In this document: piece after piece, positions 16,838-25,674 of the stretch
How the letters are laid out: the number at the start of each line of letters is the position of its first letter
Numbering within the stretch: the stretch's first letter is position 1
Made by a program: the position numbers and the translations under genes
The notes under the pieces: model-generated
Seen by the model: only the letters and a program-made list of their open reading frames with translations
Database searches by the model: none
Told to the model about the DNA's origin: nothing
Assembly (NCBI GenBank): GCA_020353535.1
Contig: CP070696.1
Location: 3,102,554 to 3,166,553, forward strand
Direction: 5' to 3'
DNA: 64,000 nt
Origin: Spirochaetaceae bacterium
Lineage (GTDB): Bacteria > Spirochaetota > Spirochaetia > SZUA-6 > DRHE01

Positions 16838-19800
16838 ATGAAAACGAGCAAGATGTCCGGAAACAAAGAGAAATCCACCCATGCGACTCGAATTACCGCT
16901 CTCACGGTGCTGAAAAACTTCTACGACGAACAGATATTCAACGTGCTTATCAAGGACTTCTACAATTCAGATTTGGAGGTCAGCCTGGCTGCAATCAGCG
17001 CCTCGGGATCTCTCGGCAATGAAGCGGCCATCCAACCTCTCTTCGATATCATCGAGAAGGGAAAACCGGCGCAACAGAAGGCGGCGATCAGCACGCTGAC
17101 CAGGATCAACGCGCCCTCATCAATCGATCGTATGGCCGAGTATTTTACCTACTTTCAGGACAATGAGATCCGCCGGGAACTGCTCCGCGCCATCACGATC
17201 ATCTCGCCGATGCATCCCAAGACCAGCGAATTGACTCACGCCCTGCTGCAGGATACGGCGGGCGGACAGGACTACTACGACATTATCCTGCCCGCCGTAC
17301 TGGAATCGGGAGAAAGCGAGCTGGTAAAGAACAACCTGGAAAAGGCCAATCCCGACGTCCAGCGCTTCGTCTTTGCCAAACTCCTGGACAGCACGCCCGA
17401 GAGCGCAACTCCTTTTATTGAACGCTTCCAGGATAAGTTCCACCAATTCGATCCCCACACGTTGGGTTGCTACCTCTGTGCCTATGAGCTGAAGATCACC
17501 AATCCGCGGACCAACATGGTCATCGACACCCTCCAGAGCGCCGATCCCAGAGCCACCACCTCGTTCGTCATGGCCTTATCGGGCTATCAGGGACGGGTGG
17601 AAAATCCCCAGCGGCTGTACCGATTGTTGCTCAAAATCCCCTACGTGGACATGGAGAGCGAAAGCCTCACCGGGGATTTTCTAGTGAAGATCGTAGAGGA
17701 GGTGAAACAAGATTCACCGCTGCTGCTGAACGAATTCGCTTTTTCGACAGCGACCAACCTGGAGGCGGTTTTCGCCAAACTCAAGAATCAGTTCGTGTCT
17801 TTGAGGGGCGTCAAGGGAAAGGACGCGCTGCTGGCCGTGGTGTTCACAAAGATCCTGGAGCAGTACGCAACCCCGGAGATTCTGCGGGATACCCAAAACT
17901 TCTTCAAGTCGGATTCGACCTCCGATGCAGCCAGCATTATAACCAGGTTGCGGGAGCGGATGCTGGCCGCACCGGAGGATGACAGAAATCGCCTGGAGGC
18001 CGGCCGACGCCTGTTCACGATTGACGATCGGGTAGGTCGGCTCAACATATTCCAGACTTTGAGCAAGGCCAATATCAGCACGCCTACACTGGCCCGCCGT
18101 TTGAATCGATTGGTCCGGCTGATCGGTGCGCTGGAAATCCGCAACTCGGGAAAGAAGGTCCTTGAGATTTTGAACTTCGCCCGGGAGGAACGGGTTCCCT
18201 ATCTAGAGGAAACCTGCGTCGTTACCCTGTGCCAACTGCTCAACCGCACGGCCATCGAGCACGCTCAGGATGTGTTTGCCGAACCCGGAAAATATCCGAT
18301 TTCCCTGCGCGCATACGTTCGGGGCGCCCGCTTCGTTCCCGCCAAACTGTTTCTGCCCCCAGTTCTCAAACTGCTGCTCAGCCCGAAACTGCCGGTGAAG
18401 ATACGGAGTCTGGCCGTCGACACTCTGCAGGAGATGAACCTGACCGGAATGAAGGCGGCCCTCCCGGCTCTGGTAAGGGTACTTACGATCAAAGAGATCG
18501 ACAGCGGCCTCAAAAAGGATATCGCCTCGATTATCGCCGTCCACGCTGATTCCGGTCTCTTTCAATCCCTCGTCGATCTAACGAACAACAGCGACGCCAT
18601 TGTTCGAGCTATGGGCGTACGCATTCTCAAAGCCCTGGCAAGAAAGGATAAAAATATCTCTGCGGATGTGTTAACCAACCGTCTGTACCTGCTGCTGGAG
18701 GATTCCGACCACGCGTCGCGCATCGAAGCGCTGCTGGCCCTGCTTTCTGTAGGGGATGACTACGCCATCCAGATCCTTGATGACTATATCGGAACGGAGG
18801 ATGAAACCGCCTCCGTGGATATCCTCAAAAATCTGGATCAGGAGATCTCCCACGAGCTGATGGCCAAGATCCTGAAACTGCTCTACGCTAAAAGCGAGCG
18901 AGTCCATGAGGAGCTGCGTCGGGTGCTTCCTCCCCTGTGTCAGGGACCTCTGGCCGAAGACATCCGCAACAGCCTGCTGGAGGCCTTGAAGATCGAGGGA
19001 GGCCCCGCAGCTCCCGCCGCCGCTCCAGCCCAACCCGCCAGTGTACCAAGTCGCGGAATCATGGAAAGAGCCAAGCTCGATTTCAAATTGCGGAGGGAAA
19101 GCGCCCAGGTTCTGACGGTCTTCTTCATCGACATCTCCGGATTCACAAAAAAAACCTTGAGCGCCAAAGCCATCGATCTGATGACGCTGGTTCAGGGTTT
19201 CGAAAAGATCACCCTGCCTACCATCGACCGCTTGAAAGGTTCGGTGGTGAAGAAGATGGGCGACGGCTTGCTGGCTGTTTTCAAACACCCGCTGAACGCA
19301 GCCCTCGCCTCCCTGGAGATCCAAAGGCAGATACGGGAGCACAACGAGTTCAAGATGGAGGAGGAACGCTTCTACGTTCGTATTGGGCTGAACACCGGCA
19401 GGGTGATTCGCAAGGAGGGAGATGTGTTCGGCGACACGGTGAACGTGGCCTCCCGAATGGAGAACCTCGCAGATCCTGGCGACATCTATCTGACCCAGGC
19501 CACATACGAGGAGATCAAGGAATACGTGCGCTGCACCCAACTTGGGCAGCTGGAGGTCAAGGGAGTAGCCGGAGGGATCATCGCCTATTCGGCCCAGGAA
19601 CCCCTCATCGACATCGACAAAGTGATCTCCGAGCCCAAGGTCGTCAAGGAAGCGGTGGCCGGCGGAACGGACGCGGGTTCCCTTCTGAATCTCAAAGAAT
19701 CGATGTTCAAGCCACAGTTCAACCTTCCCGGCGGGATAAAGGGGGAGAGCAACGCCGTGCTCGCTTCCCTGGTGGATCTGTTCGAGGACCTGAGCAAAGC

Positions 19801-19936
19801 AGTCGAGGATATATCCGAGAACTATCACGACGACTACGTTTTCAAACGCTATCTCCAGGACAAATGGGACGAGATTCTGCGCAGCTCAAAACGACAGGAA
19901 GAAGGGGTTTCTCCGGCAGCCACAGCCACCGTTTGA
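16838..19936 (+). CDS. HEAT-repeat protein with C-terminal class III adenylate/guanylate cyclase domain
   Basis: A 1032-residue cytoplasmic protein. Residues about 1-720 are repeated amphipathic helix pairs of HEAT type (for example EVSLAAISASGSLGNEAAI). After a Pro/Ala linker near 725-740, a class III cyclase domain spans about 755-920: metal-binding Asp in FFIDISGFT, Lys and the second Asp in VKKMGDGLLAVF, and GDVFGDTVNVASRME with the transition-state Asn and Arg. All key residues are present, so cyclic nucleotide synthesis is expected; cAMP versus cGMP cannot be settled. A tail of about 110 residues contains two helical stretches. No membrane segment was seen. A second ATG (16853) is an alternative start. 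Confidence 0.88.
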   Translation: MKTSKMSGNKEKSTHATRITALTVLKNFYDEQIFNVLIKDFYNSDLEVSLAAISASGSLGNEAAIQPLFDIIEKGKPAQQKAAISTLTRINAPSSIDRMAEYFTYFQDNEIRRELLRAITIISPMHPKTSELTHALLQDTAGGQDYYDIILPAVLESGESELVKNNLEKANPDVQRFVFAKLLDSTPESATPFIERFQDKFHQFDPHTLGCYLCAYELKITNPRTNMVIDTLQSADPRATTSFVMALSGYQGRVENPQRLYRLLLKIPYVDMESESLTGDFLVKIVEEVKQDSPLLLNEFAFSTATNLEAVFAKLKNQFVSLRGVKGKDALLAVVFTKILEQYATPEILRDTQNFFKSDSTSDAASIITRLRERMLAAPEDDRNRLEAGRRLFTIDDRVGRLNIFQTLSKANISTPTLARRLNRLVRLIGALEIRNSGKKVLEILNFAREERVPYLEETCVVTLCQLLNRTAIEHAQDVFAEPGKYPISLRAYVRGARFVPAKLFLPPVLKLLLSPKLPVKIRSLAVDTLQEMNLTGMKAALPALVRVLTIKEIDSGLKKDIASIIAVHADSGLFQSLVDLTNNSDAIVRAMGVRILKALARKDKNISADVLTNRLYLLLEDSDHASRIEALLALLSVGDDYAIQILDDYIGTEDETASVDILKNLDQEISHELMAKILKLLYAKSERVHEELRRVLPPLCQGPLAEDIRNSLLEALKIEGGPAAPAAAPAQPASVPSRGIMERAKLDFKLRRESAQVLTVFFIDISGFTKKTLSAKAIDLMTLVQGFEKITLPTIDRLKGSVVKKMGDGLLAVFKHPLNAALASLEIQRQIREHNEFKMEEERFYVRIGLNTGRVIRKEGDVFGDTVNVASRMENLADPGDIYLTQATYEEIKEYVRCTQLGQLEVKGVAGGIIAYSAQEPLIDIDKVISEPKVVKEAVAGGTDAGSLLNLKESMFKPQFNLPGGIKGESNAVLASLVDLFEDLSKAVEDISENYHDDYVFKRYLQDKWDEILRSSKRQEEGVSPAATATV

Positions 19937-19961
19937 CTCTTTTCTTCCCAGGTGTTATAGT
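19933..19961 (+). promoter_or_regulatory. Promoter of the infC-rpmI-rplT operon
   Basis: TTGACT (19933-19938), 17 bp, TATAGT (19956-19961). The -35 box overlaps the stop codon of the cyclase gene. It gives a short leader of about 40 nt, too short for the long L20-binding leader seen in some bacteria. Confidence 0.7.
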
Positions 19962-20010
19962 AACTCCGGCACAATAAAAATCAGCATTGATCACTCTATA
20001 AGGAGGTCTA

Positions 20011-20529
20011 TTGGCAGGAAAAGAACAAAGGATCAATGAGATGATCCAGGTTCGCGAGGTACGTCTGATCGATGAAAAGGGGGAGCAGCGGGGAATCGTG
20101 CCTACCGTCGAAGCCCTGCAGATCGCATCAGAGGTTGGTCTTGATCTTGTCGAAGTTTCACCGAATGCTTCACCTCCAGTTTGCAAACTTCTGGACTACG
20201 GGAAGTATAAATTCGAACAGGAGAAGCGGCTGAGGGAAGCCAAGAAGAAACAGAAGCAGGTCAAGCTCAAAGAGATTCGTATGCAGCCCAAAATCGAAGA
20301 GCACGATCTTGGCTTTAAGACCAAGCACATCAAAGAGTTCCTAGAGGAGGGATTCAAGGTCAAGGTAACGGTGCGCTTTCGAGGGCGGGAATTGGCTCAT
20401 CTCGAACTGGGCAGGAACGTGCTGGATCGGGTACAGGAACTGCTGGGCGATTCCTTTGTAGTGGAAAAGAGACCACAGATGGAGGGGCGGATGATGTCGA
20501 TGTTCATCAGCCCGAAAGCGAAGAAATAG
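20011..20529 (+). CDS. infC: Translation initiation factor IF-3
   Basis: Binds the 30S subunit, prevents premature 50S joining and proofreads start codons. The 172 residues show the N-domain [16 protein letters not shown], the Lys-rich linker ([16 protein letters not shown]) and the C-domain ending [11 protein letters not shown]. It starts at TTG (20011) 4 nt after the strong Shine-Dalgarno AAGGAGG (20000-20006). A non-AUG start is typical of infC and allows autoregulation, since IF-3 discriminates against such codons. It heads the conserved infC-rpmI-rplT operon. Confidence 0.97.
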   Translation: MAGKEQRINEMIQVREVRLIDEKGEQRGIVPTVEALQIASEVGLDLVEVSPNASPPVCKLLDYGKYKFEQEKRLREAKKKQKQVKLKEIRMQPKIEEHDLGFKTKHIKEFLEEGFKVKVTVRFRGRELAHLELGRNVLDRVQELLGDSFVVEKRPQMEGRMMSMFISPKAKK

Positions 20530-20547
20530 GGTTACGAGGAAAAAGAT

Positions 20548-20745
20548 ATGCCTAAGATGAAAACGAAAAGAAGCGCGGCCAAGAGATACAAACTGACAGG
20601 TTCCGGCAAGGTGCGCTATAAAAAACAGAATTTACGTCACATCCTGACAAAGAAAAACAGCAAAAGAAAACGACGCTTACGGCAGCCGGCCATTCTGAGC
20701 AGTGTCGAGGCGGACCGCGCCAAGAAACTACTCCCCTATGGATAA
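20548..20745 (+). CDS. rpmI: 50S ribosomal protein L35
   Basis: A 65-residue, highly basic protein beginning [22 protein letters not shown] and containing [15 protein letters not shown], the standard L35 signature. It lies 18 bp after infC and 34 bp before rplT in the conserved operon. Full length for the family. Confidence 0.97.
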   Translation: MPKMKTKRSAAKRYKLTGSGKVRYKKQNLRHILTKKNSKRKRRLRQPAILSSVEADRAKKLLPYG

Positions 20746-20779
20746 GATTATACGGATAGGATTATAGGAGCGAATTGCA

Positions 20780-21145
20780 ATGCCACGAGCTATAGATGGA
20801 ACGAAAAGAAAGAAACGGCGGCAGAAGCTGCTGAAACACGCCAAGGGCTACTGGGGCCGACGCAGCAATCTGTTCCGTACGGCCAAAGACGCGGTAGCTA
20901 AATCGTTATCGTACGCCTACAGAGATCGGAGAAATAAAAAACGAAACTTCCGCGCTCTCTGGATAACCCGCATCTCAGCGGCCTGCAGACAGCAGGACCT
21001 AAGCTACTCCGGTTTCATTCACGGATTGGAGTTGGCGGGCATCCAAATCAACCGCAAAGCCCTCTCCAACCTGGCGATTGAAGATCCCAATGCTTTCGCT
21101 GCCCTGGTCGGGAAGGCCAAGGAAGCCTTAGGAGCCGCCGGATAA
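20780..21145 (+). CDS. rplT: 50S ribosomal protein L20
   Basis: A 121-residue rRNA-binding assembly protein with the basic N-terminus GTKRKKRRQKLLKHAKGYWGRR and the C-domain FIHGLELAGIQINRKALSNLA. In other bacteria L20 represses this operon by binding its mRNA. The stop codon is followed immediately by the start of the next gene at 21146. Confidence 0.97.
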   Translation: MPRAIDGTKRKKRRQKLLKHAKGYWGRRSNLFRTAKDAVAKSLSYAYRDRRNKKRNFRALWITRISAACRQQDLSYSGFIHGLELAGIQINRKALSNLAIEDPNAFAALVGKAKEALGAAG

Positions 21146-21520
21146 ATGATCAACCTCGAGCAGATCCAGAAACTCGAAGCCCGGGTCACCAAAGCTGTAG
21201 AGCTGATAAAGACTCTCAAGACGGAGAACCATAGCCTGAGGCAAACCCTCGATTCAGCCCAGAACCGGATGCAGGAACTGGAAAGCCTGGTCAAGGATTT
21301 CAAGACTGACCAAAAAGATATCGAGCGCAGCATCCTGCGTGCCCTGGAGAACCTCAACGAGCTTGAAGACGAGATCAACGATACGGAGGCGACTGCTGTT
21401 TCGCCGGAGCCCGGAGAGGAATCCAAAGAGGTTCCCGAGGAGGCGGAAGAAAGTCTTCCCTTTGAAGCCAAGGAGGCCGCAGAAGATTCTCCGGGCAGTG
21501 GAGAGCTCGATATATTCTAG
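21146..21520 (+). CDS. Coiled-coil protein upstream of zapA (ZapB-like)
   Basis: A 124-residue soluble protein. Residues about 1-75 form a heptad-rich coiled coil (LEQIQKLEARVTKAVELIKTL), resembling the ZapB layout; the remaining 50 residues are acidic and Glu/Pro-rich, ending GELDIF. It starts directly after the rplT stop and is followed 22 bp later by zapA, which suggests a cell-division partner that binds or stabilises FtsZ-associated ZapA. Sequence identity to ZapB cannot be judged by eye because coiled coils look alike. Confidence 0.7.
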   Translation: MINLEQIQKLEARVTKAVELIKTLKTENHSLRQTLDSAQNRMQELESLVKDFKTDQKDIERSILRALENLNELEDEINDTEATAVSPEPGEESKEVPEEAEESLPFEAKEAAEDSPGSGELDIF

Positions 21521-21542
21521 GAACCGGTCATTAGGGGGATTG

Positions 21543-21848
21543 ATGGAAAAGAACAGTCTGCCGGTTAACATTCTGGGATCCTCCTTCACGGTTCAATCCA
21601 ACGGAAATCCTCAGTACCTCCGACAGGTAGTCGATTATCTGGAAAAGAAAGTCGATGAAATTCGACAGAAATACGCTGGCAGTGCAACCCAGGATCCGGT
21701 CAAAATCAGCTTGCTGGCCGGACTGAATGTGGTTGACGAGCTTTTCCGCACTCAGGAAGGCGAACCGGCAGGCGGCGAAGCCTTGGAATTAGAGAGAATT
21801 ACTGAGCGATTAATCGACACAATCGATAAGAGTTTGATGGGAAATTAG
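21543..21848 (+). CDS. zapA: Cell division protein ZapA
   Basis: A 101-residue FtsZ-ring stabiliser. The N-terminal globular part has LPVNILGSSFTVQSNGNPQYLRQV and the family pattern YLEKKVDEIRQKY, LAGLNVVDELF, followed by a C-terminal helix for dimer and tetramer contacts. The ATG at 21543 is chosen because it matches the family length; the frame is open further upstream. Directly downstream lies a 6S RNA, the same arrangement as in proteobacteria. Confidence 0.88.
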   Translation: MEKNSLPVNILGSSFTVQSNGNPQYLRQVVDYLEKKVDEIRQKYAGSATQDPVKISLLAGLNVVDELFRTQEGEPAGGEALELERITERLIDTIDKSLMGN

Positions 21849-22039
21849 CCCTGCGGTGTCCGCGAGGGGATTAATAATCTTCTTGGGTCAAACCAACCTC
21901 CAGGGATTCCCGATACCGGAGAAAAGGCGCTGCTCGGCTGTGGTTCCGACGCAACGCCGATCCTTCGGTGAGGAAACCCACTTGAACGATTTTGATGGTT
22001 CAAGAGGATGCTTCTCCAGACGGCATAGGCGGGGCTTTT
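21848..22039 (+). ncRNA. ssrS: 6S RNA
   Basis: A stretch of about 190 nt right after zapA folds like 6S RNA, the regulator that binds sigma70-RNA polymerase by mimicking an open promoter. The closing stem pairs GCCCTGC (21848-21854) with GGCGGGGC near 22029-22035, and GTGTC with GGCAT inside it. The 3' arm contains the conserved small hairpin CTTGAAC/GTTCAAG (about 21981-22004), as in E. coli. The run CTTTT ends the transcript. Size and location beside zapA match known ssrS genes. No reading frame fits here. A covariance search would settle it. Confidence 0.78.
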
Positions 22040-22061
22040 AGCTTCCGTTACCGAACTCGAG

Positions 22062-23633
22062 ATGGAAAACGGCAGTTACAACATACTCTACGTCGACGAC
22101 GAACCTCAGAATATCTATCTTTTCAGATCCCTCTTCGAAACAGACTACAACGTACTCACGGCCGCATCCGGCTCAGAAGCCCTTGCCATTATGGCAGAGC
22201 TGGATATCCAGGTGCTGCTTGCGGATCAGCGCATGCCGGATCTCAACGGAATCCAACTCCTGGAGTCTGTTGCCAAAGAACACCCGGAGACGGTACGGGT
22301 GTTGGTGACCGGCTACGCGGATATCGATGTGGTGATCGAGGCCATCAACCGCGGAGCCGTCTATCGCTACTTGAGCAAACCCTGGGACATCGAAGAGATC
22401 AAGGCCACAATCCGCAACGCTTTGGAGGTCTACGAACTAAAGAAGAAGAACCAAACCCTCATCGCTTCTCTGCGAAAGAAAATCGAAGAGCTGAACTTCC
22501 TCAATAAACTGCAGCTGGATTTGAAAGGACTTTCCGACAGCGAATCAGCCATCGAGAAGGCCATCACCAGCCTCCGGGCGGAGCTGGAGGCTGAATACGG
22601 ATGTTATTGCGAGCTTCACGGTACCACCATCCAGACCCGCTTTCCGGCCGGAACTCGCAGTACGGCTGGAGGCGACGAGCTGGAGGCGATCGTCGCCCGG
22701 CTGGATTTGCAGCACGTGAAAAATCCGCTGGCAAGCCACATCCCCGATGGTCGAAGTCTCTGTGTTCTGCCTTTAGTATTTCAGGGCACGTTTTTCGGCC
22801 ATCTGCTGTTTCTGTTCGCGGCGCAAGAACCCTTTGATCCCGAAGAGCTGCCTTTCGCCGAAGCCGCCTCCCACATCGTGTCCTCCGTGCTCTACAGTCA
22901 GCATGTTCATAAACAGGAAATGAAAAAGGAGCAGTTTCTCGTTTTGGGACAAATGGCGAGCATGATTGTACACGATCTGAAAGGTCCTCTGGCCACGATC
23001 CTGGGTTTTGTGTCGCTTCTTCAGGCTGAGCTGGCAGCCTCTCAGCGGGAGGAGTTTGCCGGCATCATCAATAAGGAGGTACAGCGTCTGATCGATATGG
23101 TCGAAGAATTGCTGGCCTTCTCAAAGGGGCAGAGTCACTTGCAGACAGCCCCGATCGACTTCCCCGCTCTGTTTCAGGAAATCATGGGACTGTTCGAAAT
23201 CAGCCTGAAAAAAGAGAACATACGCACCGAGATTTCCTTAAACGGATTGCACGGCGTGTCGGGGGATCGCCGAAAGCTCAAGAAAGTGTTCATCAACCTT
23301 CTGCAGAACGCTCGTGAGTTTCTCCAGCGTGTCGATGGCCCGCGCACCATCCGGATTCACTCCGCCATGGAAAACGATACCGCGGTGATTCGTTTCATAA
23401 ACAACGGGCCGCCCATTCCTCGAGAGCTTCTGCCTAAATTGTTCGATCCCTTCTTTTCCCACGACAAAGACCAGGGAACGGGTCTGGGATTGACGATCTG
23501 CAAAAAAATAATCGAGGAACACAACGGATCGATCGAAGTATTCTCTCAGGCCGGCAACAACGAGTTCAGGATAGCCCTTCCCGCAGGATCAGATCCCTGT
23601 CCAGATTCGAAAAATCACAGCCCAGGACGGTGA
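22062..23633 (+). CDS. Receiver-GAF-like histidine kinase
   Basis: A 523-residue signalling protein without membrane segments. Residues about 8-125 are a receiver domain (ILYVDDEPQN, phospho-Asp in VLLADQRMPDLNG, then VLVTGYAD and LSKPWD). A helical linker leads to a GAF-like region (about 170-290). The HisKA motif ASMIVHDLKGPLA carries His about 304, and the ATPase domain has NLLQNAREF, FINNGPPIP and GTGLGLTICKKI. The N-terminal receiver with kinase output suggests a relay integrating an upstream kinase. It lies just after the 6S RNA, and its 3' end overlaps the convergent PfkB gene by 68 bp. Confidence 0.93.
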   Translation: MENGSYNILYVDDEPQNIYLFRSLFETDYNVLTAASGSEALAIMAELDIQVLLADQRMPDLNGIQLLESVAKEHPETVRVLVTGYADIDVVIEAINRGAVYRYLSKPWDIEEIKATIRNALEVYELKKKNQTLIASLRKKIEELNFLNKLQLDLKGLSDSESAIEKAITSLRAELEAEYGCYCELHGTTIQTRFPAGTRSTAGGDELEAIVARLDLQHVKNPLASHIPDGRSLCVLPLVFQGTFFGHLLFLFAAQEPFDPEELPFAEAASHIVSSVLYSQHVHKQEMKKEQFLVLGQMASMIVHDLKGPLATILGFVSLLQAELAASQREEFAGIINKEVQRLIDMVEELLAFSKGQSHLQTAPIDFPALFQEIMGLFEISLKKENIRTEISLNGLHGVSGDRRKLKKVFINLLQNAREFLQRVDGPRTIRIHSAMENDTAVIRFINNGPPIPRELLPKLFDPFFSHDKDQGTGLGLTICKKIIEEHNGSIEVFSQAGNNEFRIALPAGSDPCPDSKNHSPGR

Positions 23634-24558
23634 CGATTGCCGCCGCCAGGCGGTTGGCGAGCTTAGCAGCCCGCGCCGGGAAGTGGCCCCTCAGTGTAGC
23701 AAAGATGAAAGCCGCCGAAAAACAATCCCCGGCGGCAGTCGTATCCAGAGGTTCCACACAGAATCCCTCAACCTGGTGAATGGTGCCGTGGTCATTGAGG
23801 AAACAGCCGTCACAACCGGTTTTCATCAGCACCACGGGACTGACCTTTACACCCTCTGCAAGCAGCTCCCGGTCCGACAAGCCCGGTCCAAACATGATCT
23901 GGAACTCATCGCGGTTGCCAAACAACACGTCTACTCTGGAGGGTAGCCAAGAGAGAAACTCCTCGTGATAGCGCTGCACCACAAAAGGATCGGCCAGGTC
24001 AAAGTAGACCTGTACGCCCCGATTGCGACTGTGCTCTGCCGCCGCCAGAACCGCCTGCTTCTGGTTGTCCGTGTCCCACATATATCCGGTGGTGTAGAAG
24101 ATTTTAGCAGCCTCGAGGGCTTTCAGATTCAGGTCGGTCAAGCCATACTCCCGGCAGGCACCGAGATAGGTGAACATGGTCCGTTCGTGATCCGGGGTTA
24201 CAAGGATCACCGAACAACCGGTGGGAAGCGTCTTTGTCGTCACCTGCACGTCTATACCCGCGGTTTCCAGAATCCGGTTGTAGTCCCTGCCCCGTGAATC
24301 CGGTCCCACGGCGCCACAGTACAGTAATGGGTCGAGTTGCCTGGCCTGGTCCAACCAGGAAATCGCCCGCAGCGTGTTCGCTGCGCTTCCTCCCGGAATA
24401 TTTGTGAAGCCGTCCAGTTTCGACAGTACCCTCTCCAAACCGCCTCGGTCCACCAGGTTCATGGTTCCTTTCTTTGCCTCCAAGGACTCCAAAGTGAAAG
24501 GCTCAATTGGGGCGATGAAATCGAGCAGTGGATTGCCCAGCCCGAATACGGAATACAT
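23566..24558 (-). CDS. PfkB-family sugar/nucleoside kinase
   Basis: A ribokinase-fold kinase of about 330 residues phosphorylating a sugar or nucleoside. Signature 1 is IPGGSAANTLRAISWL (about residue 55); signature 2 is DTTAAGDCFSAAF (about residue 272), with the catalytic Asp in AAGD; the usual Gly of TGAGD is Ala here. Features such as YFDLADPFVV and FGNRDEF resemble adenosine-kinase-like members. The start at ATG 24558 follows GAGGTAG; an ATG 21 bp further upstream has no Shine-Dalgarno. Single gene, convergent with the histidine kinase and divergent from the PilZ gene. Confidence 0.88.
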   Translation of the reverse strand: MYSVFGLGNPLLDFIAPIEPFTLESLEAKKGTMNLVDRGGLERVLSKLDGFTNIPGGSAANTLRAISWLDQARQLDPLLYCGAVGPDSRGRDYNRILETAGIDVQVTTKTLPTGCSVILVTPDHERTMFTYLGACREYGLTDLNLKALEAAKIFYTTGYMWDTDNQKQAVLAAAEHSRNRGVQVYFDLADPFVVQRYHEEFLSWLPSRVDVLFGNRDEFQIMFGPGLSDRELLAEGVKVSPVVLMKTGCDGCFLNDHGTIHQVEGFCVEPLDTTAAGDCFSAAFIFATLRGHFPARAAKLANRLAAAIVTVLGCDFSNLDRDLILREGLS

Positions 24559-24578
24559 CGGTGATACTACCTCGTTCA

Positions 24579-24608
24579 TTGACAGTGAAGTTGAGATTGT
24601 ACTATAGT
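24579..24608 (+). promoter_or_regulatory. sigma70-type promoter of the PilZ gene
   Basis: Perfect TTGACA (24579-24584), 18 bp, TATAGT (24603-24608), about 45 bp upstream of the ATG at 24655. Confidence 0.75.
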
Positions 24609-24654
24609 AACTCCCGTTAAGTACACTCCCCGGTTACTTTCCAAAGGTCGGACA

Positions 24655-25467
24655 ATGGGCTTTATCACAAGCCAACAACTCAGCCGGTACTACATCTCCT
24701 ACAAGGAAAGGGAGATCACCTTCACCCGCCAGATAGTAGAGGTGCTCAAGCTCTTACCCAGGGACGTGTATATCAAAAACCGCGGAGACCAACTGCCCTG
24801 TATCATCTATTCCACCTCCATGACGGGAGCCAAAATCGTTGCCAGTTTAAAGACCAATTCACTGCAAAAGATCCGCCAGGCCAACAATTTGGTGTCTCTC
24901 CGGTTTGCCTTTGGCAGGAGTGATAAAAAGGAGCCGCTCTACTTCTTCGTCCCTGCTAAAATCACAAACTATACGTTTTACAGTACCGATAAACCGGATC
25001 TGTACTTCCTCAGCCTCGAATATACCGCCAAACCCCCTGATGACCTGATCGAGATGCTGGGACAGCTGTTCGATACCCATGCCAATTTTAAAAGAAGAAA
25101 GGATGAGCGCATCGAGCTCAATCCTGCGAATATCAAGCTCCTGGGTATCGAGAGCAAAGAGGCTGCGCTGGTCATCGATAATCAGGCCAAGAAATGCATC
25201 ATCAGGGATCTGTCCTTTTCCGGGACCAAGGTACTGCTGTTCGGTGCCCGGCCCGAGGATGTCCGGAAGACCGCAGTGCTTCAATTCGGGCTTGTAACTC
25301 AGGTGCGGAAAATCCTGATACCGGGAACAATCGTGCGTTTCGAGGAAGTAGTCGGCCGTGATGATATAGGTGCTTTTGGAATCCAGTTTGTCGAAGAGAA
25401 CACTCCGATGAGCTACAAGATGCTTATCAACAACACCCTCCGCTCCAATCGACCCGCCTCCCACTGA
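24655..25467 (+). CDS. PilZ-domain c-di-GMP-binding protein
   Basis: A 270-residue cytoplasmic protein with an N-terminal all-beta domain (about 1-140) and a C-terminal PilZ domain. The c-di-GMP motifs are the Arg-rich FKRRKDER (about residues 143-150) and RDLSFSG (about 184-190), fitting RxxxR and DxSxxG. The arrangement resembles YcgR-type flagellar brakes. It has its own strong promoter and lies directly upstream of the flagellin genes, so a motility role is likely. Binding is expected from the intact motifs; the effector partner is unknown. Confidence 0.87.
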   Translation: MGFITSQQLSRYYISYKEREITFTRQIVEVLKLLPRDVYIKNRGDQLPCIIYSTSMTGAKIVASLKTNSLQKIRQANNLVSLRFAFGRSDKKEPLYFFVPAKITNYTFYSTDKPDLYFLSLEYTAKPPDDLIEMLGQLFDTHANFKRRKDERIELNPANIKLLGIESKEAALVIDNQAKKCIIRDLSFSGTKVLLFGARPEDVRKTAVLQFGLVTQVRKILIPGTIVRFEEVVGRDDIGAFGIQFVEENTPMSYKMLINNTLRSNRPASH

Positions 25468-25629
25468 ATTACAACCACGAGTTTTCTTTCAAAAAAAAAT
25501 AAATTTTAAAGGGTGGGATGACGATCAAAAGAATGAGGGATTTTCTAGCTTCGATTTCCCGGGAAAGAAGTTGGTTCTCCCTCTAATCTACATATCGTCT
25601 TTTTTGGAGGGAGGTTTAGGAAAAAGATT

Positions 25630-25669
25630 CGGGCAGGGATGCCCGTGCAAAACGAATGTTTCACGGAGG
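25630..25669 (+). promoter_or_regulatory. Candidate CsrA-binding leader of flaB1
   Basis: Hairpin CGGGC-AGGGAT-GCCCG (25630-25645) presents AGGGAU in a hexaloop, the arrangement favoured by CsrA (core CARGGAUG as I recall it from selection studies). A second ACGGA overlaps the Shine-Dalgarno at 25663-25669. csrA and its antagonist fliW are encoded 8 kb away. Confidence 0.65.
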
Positions 25670-25674
25670 AAACA

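Noticed and set aside
18671..19828. Long open frame (385 codons) on the minus strand
   Set aside because: It is fully antisense to the HEAT-cyclase gene, whose motifs are certain, and its product has no recognisable family or start signal.
25500..25530. sigma28-type promoter before flaB1 (TAAAGGG...GACGATCA)
   Set aside because: The spacing between the two boxes is 9 bp instead of about 15, so the match is probably chance.
25639..25674. Earlier in-frame ATG for flaB1
   Set aside because: It lies inside the leader hairpin and would add residues before the conserved MIINHN flagellin start; the downstream ATG has the proper Shine-Dalgarno.
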